Positions 60,312 through 64,000 of a DNA stretch of 64,000 bases are shown here, in pieces; position 1 is the stretch's first letter; every line of letters begins with the position of its first letter. Origin of the DNA: Pseudorhodoferax sp. Leaf274 (GTDB taxonomy: Bacteria > Pseudomonadota > Gammaproteobacteria > Burkholderiales > Burkholderiaceae_C); the NCBI RefSeq assembly GCF_001422445.1, contig NZ_LMNA01000012.1:62001-126000 (forward strand), read 5' to 3'. Position numbers and translations under genes: made by a program. The notes under the pieces are model-generated. The model saw only the letters and a program-made list of their open reading frames with translations, did not search any database and had not been told where the DNA came from.

Positions 60312-61727
60312 ATGGCCAAGACCGTCGCAGACGTGATGAAAATGGTGAAGGAGAACGAAGTCAAGTTCGTCGACTTCCGCTTCACCGACACCCGTGGCAA
60401 GGAGCAGCACGTCACCGTGCCGGTGTCCCACTTCGACGAAGACAAGTTCACGTCGGGCCACGCATTCGACGGCTCCTCGGTCGCGGGTTGGAAGGGCATC
60501 GAAGCCTCGGACATGCAGCTCATGCCCGACCCAAACACCGCCAACATCGACCCCTTCTTCGAAGAAACCACGCTGTTCCTGCAGTGCGACGTGATCGAGC
60601 CGGGCGACGGCAAGGCCTATGACCGCGACCCGCGTTCCATCGCCAAGCGCGCCGAAGCCTACCTGAAGGCCTCCGGCCTGGGCGACACCGCCTTCTTCGG
60701 ACCGGAACCCGAATTCTTCATCTTCGACGGCGTGCGCTGGAGCAACGAGCCCGGCCGCGTGTTCAGCGAGATCGAAGAGTACGAAGCCCCCTGGAACAGC
60801 GGTTCCAAGCTCGAAGGCGGCAACCGCGGCCACCGTCCCACCGTTAAGGGCGGCTACTTCCCGGTGCCCCCGGTCGACAGCACGCAGGACATGCGCGCCG
60901 AGATGTCGCTGATCCTCGAATCGCTGGGCATCCCGGTCGAAGTGTTCCACCACGAAGTGGCAGGCGCCGGCCAGAACGAGATCGGCACGCGCTTCTCCAC
61001 GCTGGTCGAGCGCGCCGACTGGACGCAGGTGCTGAAGTACGTGGTCTGGAACGTGGCCAACACCTACGGCAAGACCGCCACCTTCATGCCCAAGCCCTAC
61101 GCCGGCGACAACGGCTCGGGCATGCACGTGCACCAGTCCATCTGGAAGGACGGCAAGAACCTGTTCGCCGGCGACGGCTATGCCGGCCTGTCGGACTTCG
61201 CGCTGTACTACATCGGCGGCATCATCAAGCACGCCCGCGCGCTGAATGCCATCACCAACCCCGGCACCAACAGCTACAAGCGCCTGGTGCCCGGCTTCGA
61301 AGCGCCGGTCAAGCTGGCCTATTCGGCCCGCAACCGCTCGGCCTCGATCCGCATCCCGTACGTGGCGAACCCCAAGGGCCGCCGCATCGAGGCGCGTTTC
61401 CCCGACCCATCCGCCAACCCCTACCTGGCCTTCTCGGCCCTGATGATGGCCGGCCTGGACGGCGTGGAAAACAAGATCCACCCCGGCGAAGCCGCCACCA
61501 AGGACCTGTACCACCTGCCGCCGGAAGAGGACAAGCTGGTCCCCACCGTCTGCCACAGCCTGGACCAGGCCCTGGAGTACCTGGACAAGGACCGCAGCTT
61601 CCTGACCAAGGGCGGCGTGTTCACCGACTCCATGCTGGACGCCTACATCGAACTCAAGATGTCCGAAGTGACGCGCTTCCGCATGGCGCCGCACCCGGTC
61701 GAGTTCGACATGTACTACTCGCTGTAA
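60312..61727 (+). CDS. glnA: Glutamine synthetase, type I
   Basis: Makes glutamine from glutamate, ammonia and ATP; the active form is a dodecamer. The 471-residue protein has [18 protein letters not shown], the metal-binding [23 protein letters not shown], the ATP region [16 protein letters not shown] and the adenylylation tyrosine in [10 protein letters not shown]. It is of GSI-beta type, regulated by adenylylation. An AGGAG at 60299-60303 precedes the ATG. Control is by the sigma-54 promoter and NtrC site upstream. A strong terminator follows. Confidence 0.98.
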   Translation: MAKTVADVMKMVKENEVKFVDFRFTDTRGKEQHVTVPVSHFDEDKFTSGHAFDGSSVAGWKGIEASDMQLMPDPNTANIDPFFEETTLFLQCDVIEPGDGKAYDRDPRSIAKRAEAYLKASGLGDTAFFGPEPEFFIFDGVRWSNEPGRVFSEIEEYEAPWNSGSKLEGGNRGHRPTVKGGYFPVPPVDSTQDMRAEMSLILESLGIPVEVFHHEVAGAGQNEIGTRFSTLVERADWTQVLKYVVWNVANTYGKTATFMPKPYAGDNGSGMHVHQSIWKDGKNLFAGDGYAGLSDFALYYIGGIIKHARALNAITNPGTNSYKRLVPGFEAPVKLAYSARNRSASIRIPYVANPKGRRIEARFPDPSANPYLAFSALMMAGLDGVENKIHPGEAATKDLYHLPPEEDKLVPTVCHSLDQALEYLDKDRSFLTKGGVFTDSMLDAYIELKMSEVTRFRMAPHPVEFDMYYSL

Positions 61728-61775
61728 GGCGCATGCCGGCCCGCCGCAACTTGTGGCGGCCGGCGCAGTCACAGC

Positions 61776-61803
61776 AAAGGACGGCCGCGGCCGTCCTTTT
61801 TTC
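61776..61803 (+). terminator. Rho-independent terminator of glnA
   Basis: An almost closed palindrome, AAAGGACGGCC against its complement, followed by six T residues. It lies about 49 bases after the glnA stop and separates it from the small secreted protein and ntrBC, so basal ntrBC expression may depend on read-through or another promoter. Confidence 0.9.
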
Positions 61804-61884
61804 ATGGAGCGCGCGCCCAGGGGCATCGGGGTGGCGCGCTACCATGCGCTGCGACCCAACCGAAGGCCTCCTCCCATCCGACGC

Positions 61885-62376
61885 ATGAAGACTGCCATCG
61901 TTCTTGCCCTGATTTCCGCCATGCTCGCACCCGCCGCCTGGGGCCAGGTGTACCGCTGCGGCAACGAGTACACCAACAACATCCGCGATGCGCGCGAGGC
62001 GCAGCAGCGCGGCTGCAAGCTGGTGGAAGGCGGCAATGTGACGGTCATCGAAGGCCCCAAGCCGCGCGCAGGCACCACGCCCGGACCGGTGCGCGCACCG
62101 GCCGCCGCCGCGCCGCGCAGCGACGACAGTGCCCAGCGCACGCGCGATGCAGAGGCGCGCCGCATCCTCGAGAACGAACTGCGCAAGGCCGAGGCGCGGC
62201 AGGCCGAGCTGCTCAAGGACTACAACAATGGCGAGCCCGAGAAGGTGGGCGGCGAAGCGCGCAACCACCAGCGCTACCTGGACCGCGTGGCCGAGATGAA
62301 GGCCGCCATCGCGCGCAACGACAGCGACATCGCCGGCATCAAGCGCGAGATCGCGCGCCTGCCGGCCGCCCAATGA
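61885..62376 (+). CDS. Small exported protein, DUF4124-like start and coiled-coil end
   Basis: A 163-residue secreted protein: signal MKTAIVLALISAMLAPAAWG, then QVYRCGNEYTNNIRDA, which resembles the start of DUF4124 domains, with a second cysteine in QQRGCKLVEGG. After a Pro/Ala-rich linker the C-terminal 90 residues form a charged coiled coil (RILENELRKAEARQAELLKD). No function is known. Its stop overlaps the ntrB start by four bases (ATGA), so it is read with the nitrogen sensor genes. Confidence 0.78.
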   Translation: MKTAIVLALISAMLAPAAWGQVYRCGNEYTNNIRDAREAQQRGCKLVEGGNVTVIEGPKPRAGTTPGPVRAPAAAAPRSDDSAQRTRDAEARRILENELRKAEARQAELLKDYNNGEPEKVGGEARNHQRYLDRVAEMKAAIARNDSDIAGIKREIARLPAAQ

Positions 62377-63482
62377 GCCCCACGAGCCCGACCAACAAGA
62401 CCCGGCCCGTGCGACCTGTGTCGCCCGCGACGAGTTCGCGCTTCCACACCTTCGACCTGCTGGCCACGCTGGTGACGGTGCTGCGTGCCGACGGCACGGT
62501 GCTGTTCGCCAATGCCGCGCTGGAGGACGCGCTGGGCTTCTCGCGCCGGACGATCGAGGGTTCGTCCTTCTCCGATTTCTTCACCGAACCGCACCTGGTG
62601 CAGAACGCGCTCGAAGGCGCGCAGAGCAACGAGTTCGCCGCGCTGCGCTACGACGCCTTCCTCAAGCGCGCGACCTACGAGCCCCTGCCCGTCCACGTGA
62701 TCGTGGCGCCGGCCGAGGAGCCGGGCGAGATCATCATCGAGCTGCTGCCGCTGGAGCAGCAGGCGCGCCAGGACCGCGAGGAACGCCTGATCGACCAGGC
62801 CCAGGCCAACAAGGAGCTGATCCGCAACCTCGCGCACGAGATCAAGAACCCGCTGGGCGGCATCCGCGGTGCGGCGCAGCTGCTGGAGATGGAGATCGAC
62901 TCGCGCGACCTGATCGAGTACACGCAGGTCATCATCCACGAGGCGGACCGGCTGCAGGCCCTGGTCGACCGGCTGCTGGCACCGCACCGCCGCCCGCACG
63001 TGGTGGGCGACGTGAACATCCACGAGGTCTGCGAGCGTGTGCGCTCGTTGATCGTGGCCGAGTTCCCGCGCGGGCTGAAGGTCGTGCGCGACTACGACAC
63101 CTCCATCCCCGAGTTCCGCGGCGACCGCGAGCAGCTGATCCAGGCCCTGCTCAACATCACGCACAACGCGGCCCAGGCCCTGGCCGAACGCGTGGCCGCG
63201 GGCGATGCCGAGATCACCTTGCGCACGCGCGTGGCCCGGCAGGTTACCTTTGGTAAACAGCGCTATCGACTGGCACTGGAATTGCATGTCATCGACAACG
63301 GACCAGGGGTCCCGGAGTCGATCAAGAGCCGCATCTTCTACCCGCTGGTGTCGGGTCGCGATGGGGGATCGGGACTGGGGCTCACGCTCGCGCAGACCTT
63401 CGTGCAACAGCACCATGGCCTGATCGAATGCGAGAGCATCCCTGGCCGAACCGATTTCAAGCTATTGATCCCGCTGCCTTGA
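62373..63482 (+). CDS. ntrB: Nitrogen regulation sensor histidine kinase NtrB
   Basis: A 369-residue cytosolic kinase/phosphatase that sets the phosphorylation of NtrC under control of PII. An N-terminal PAS domain (LLATLVTVLRADGTVLFANAALE) is followed by the dimerisation helix with the phosphorylated histidine in NLAHEIKNPLGGIRGAAQLLE, and the ATPase domain with N box NITHNAAQAL, G1 DNGPGVP and G2 GGSGLGLTLAQ. It has no membrane segment, as expected. It overlaps the preceding secreted-protein gene by four bases. Confidence 0.95.
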   Translation: MSPTSPTNKTRPVRPVSPATSSRFHTFDLLATLVTVLRADGTVLFANAALEDALGFSRRTIEGSSFSDFFTEPHLVQNALEGAQSNEFAALRYDAFLKRATYEPLPVHVIVAPAEEPGEIIIELLPLEQQARQDREERLIDQAQANKELIRNLAHEIKNPLGGIRGAAQLLEMEIDSRDLIEYTQVIIHEADRLQALVDRLLAPHRRPHVVGDVNIHEVCERVRSLIVAEFPRGLKVVRDYDTSIPEFRGDREQLIQALLNITHNAAQALAERVAAGDAEITLRTRVARQVTFGKQRYRLALELHVIDNGPGVPESIKSRIFYPLVSGRDGGSGLGLTLAQTFVQQHHGLIECESIPGRTDFKLLIPLP

Positions 63483-63532
63483 GCCAGTCGCTCGCGGCAC
63501 CCCCGGCGGGACGACCCGAGGTGACGATAACC

Positions 63533-64000
63533 ATGAAGCCGATCTGGATAGTAGACGACGACCAATCCATCCGCTTCGTGCTGGAAAAAGCGCTGCTGCG
63601 CGAGAACCTGCCCACGCGCAGTTTCACGAATCCACGCGAAGTGCTGGCCGCCCTGGAGGGCGCCAGCGACGAGGACGGGCCGCAGATCCTGGTCAGCGAC
63701 ATCCGCATGCCGGGTGGCTCGGGCCTGGATCTGCTGGGCAAGGTCAAGGAGCTGCATCCCGGCCTGCCGGTCATCATCATGACCGCCTTCTCCGACCTGG
63801 ACAGCGCCGTCTCGGCCTTCCAGGGCGGCGCCTTCGAATACCTGCCCAAGCCCTTCGACCTGCCCAAGGCGGTGGAGCTGATCCGCCGCGCGGTGGAGGA
63901 AAGCCAGCGCGAGGAAGTGTCCGAGGAGCGCATGGCTGCCGCGCCCGAGATGCTGGGCCAGGCACCGGCGATGCAGGACGTGTTCCGTGCCATCGGCCGG
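63533..64000 (+). CDS. ntrC: Nitrogen regulator NtrC, N-terminal part (runs off window)
   Basis: The first 156 residues of the NtrC response regulator, which activates sigma-54 RNA polymerase. The receiver domain begins MKPIWIVDDDQSIRFVL; the phospho-acceptor aspartate lies in ILVSDIRMPGGSG, and the conserved threonine and lysine in IIMTAF and LPKPFDLPK. The linker then leads to MLGQAPAMQDVFRAIGR, the start of the AAA+ domain. The DNA-binding end lies outside. It is 50 bases after ntrB. Confidence 0.95.
   Translation, partial: MKPIWIVDDDQSIRFVLEKALLRENLPTRSFTNPREVLAALEGASDEDGPQILVSDIRMPGGSGLDLLGKVKELHPGLPVIIMTAFSDLDSAVSAFQGGAFEYLPKPFDLPKAVELIRRAVEESQREEVSEERMAAAPEMLGQAPAMQDVFRAIGR

Overview
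The window is ordinary, GC-rich chromosomal DNA from a betaproteobacterium of the order Burkholderiales, most likely family Comamonadaceae. This rests on the tmRNA tag (ANDERFALAA), a fused aroA-cmk gene, the gene orders hemA-prfA-prmC-grxD and gyrA-serC-pheA-tyrA-aroA/cmk-rpsA-ihfB-lapA-lapB-hldE-hldD, Bug/TctC-type receptors and PEP-CTERM proteins. I see no insertion sequence, prophage, integrase, CRISPR array, rRNA or tRNA gene. Coding density is very high and no gene-free stretch exceeds 300 bases. Most long open frames opposite the real genes are GC-driven shadows.

Layout. 1-4067 (minus): start of a probable AAA+ ATPase, monothiol glutaredoxin, then PrmC, RF1 and glutamyl-tRNA reductase. 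4139-12599: small membrane protein, a FeeM-like acyltransferase fused to PilZ, NudC, a secreted intradiol dioxygenase-like protein, a NUDT19-like Nudix hydrolase, an SDR, GshA, an HPF-like protein and a Bug receptor. 12607-17160: a membrane-bound spermidine-synthase-like protein coupled to a 2OG-Fe(II) oxygenase, a PEP-CTERM protein and a PCu(A)C-like protein lacking copper ligands.

17287-27335 is the most unusual part. A plus-strand cassette (secreted PHP-domain protein, membrane parvulin-like protein, HupE/UreJ protein) converges on a minus-strand set (His-rich protein, HNH-like unknown, two HupE/UreJ proteins, TonB-dependent receptor, DUF4198-like protein). The second set looks like envelope metal uptake; the first is a conserved-looking but unexplained trio.

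27411-36765: glnS, a Pro/Tyr-rich secreted protein, a DctPQM TRAP transporter with crcB coupled to its end, and a divergent 5-oxoprolinase. 36726-50841 (minus): a ComEA-like protein, then heptose synthesis (hldD, hldE), LPS-assembly control (lapB, lapA), ihfB, rpsA, aromatic amino acid and serine synthesis (aroA-cmk, tyrA, pheA, serC) and gyrA. 51054-53603: ompA, ubiG, gph and tmRNA.

53657-60097: YihY membrane protein, RsuA-like pseudouridine synthase, a tightly packed propeller/deacetylase-like/hydroxylase trio, an EI24 membrane protein and a CinA-N-like protein. 60124-64000: the nitrogen block, with an NtrC-like site and a sigma-54 promoter before glnA, then a small secreted protein, ntrB and the start of ntrC.
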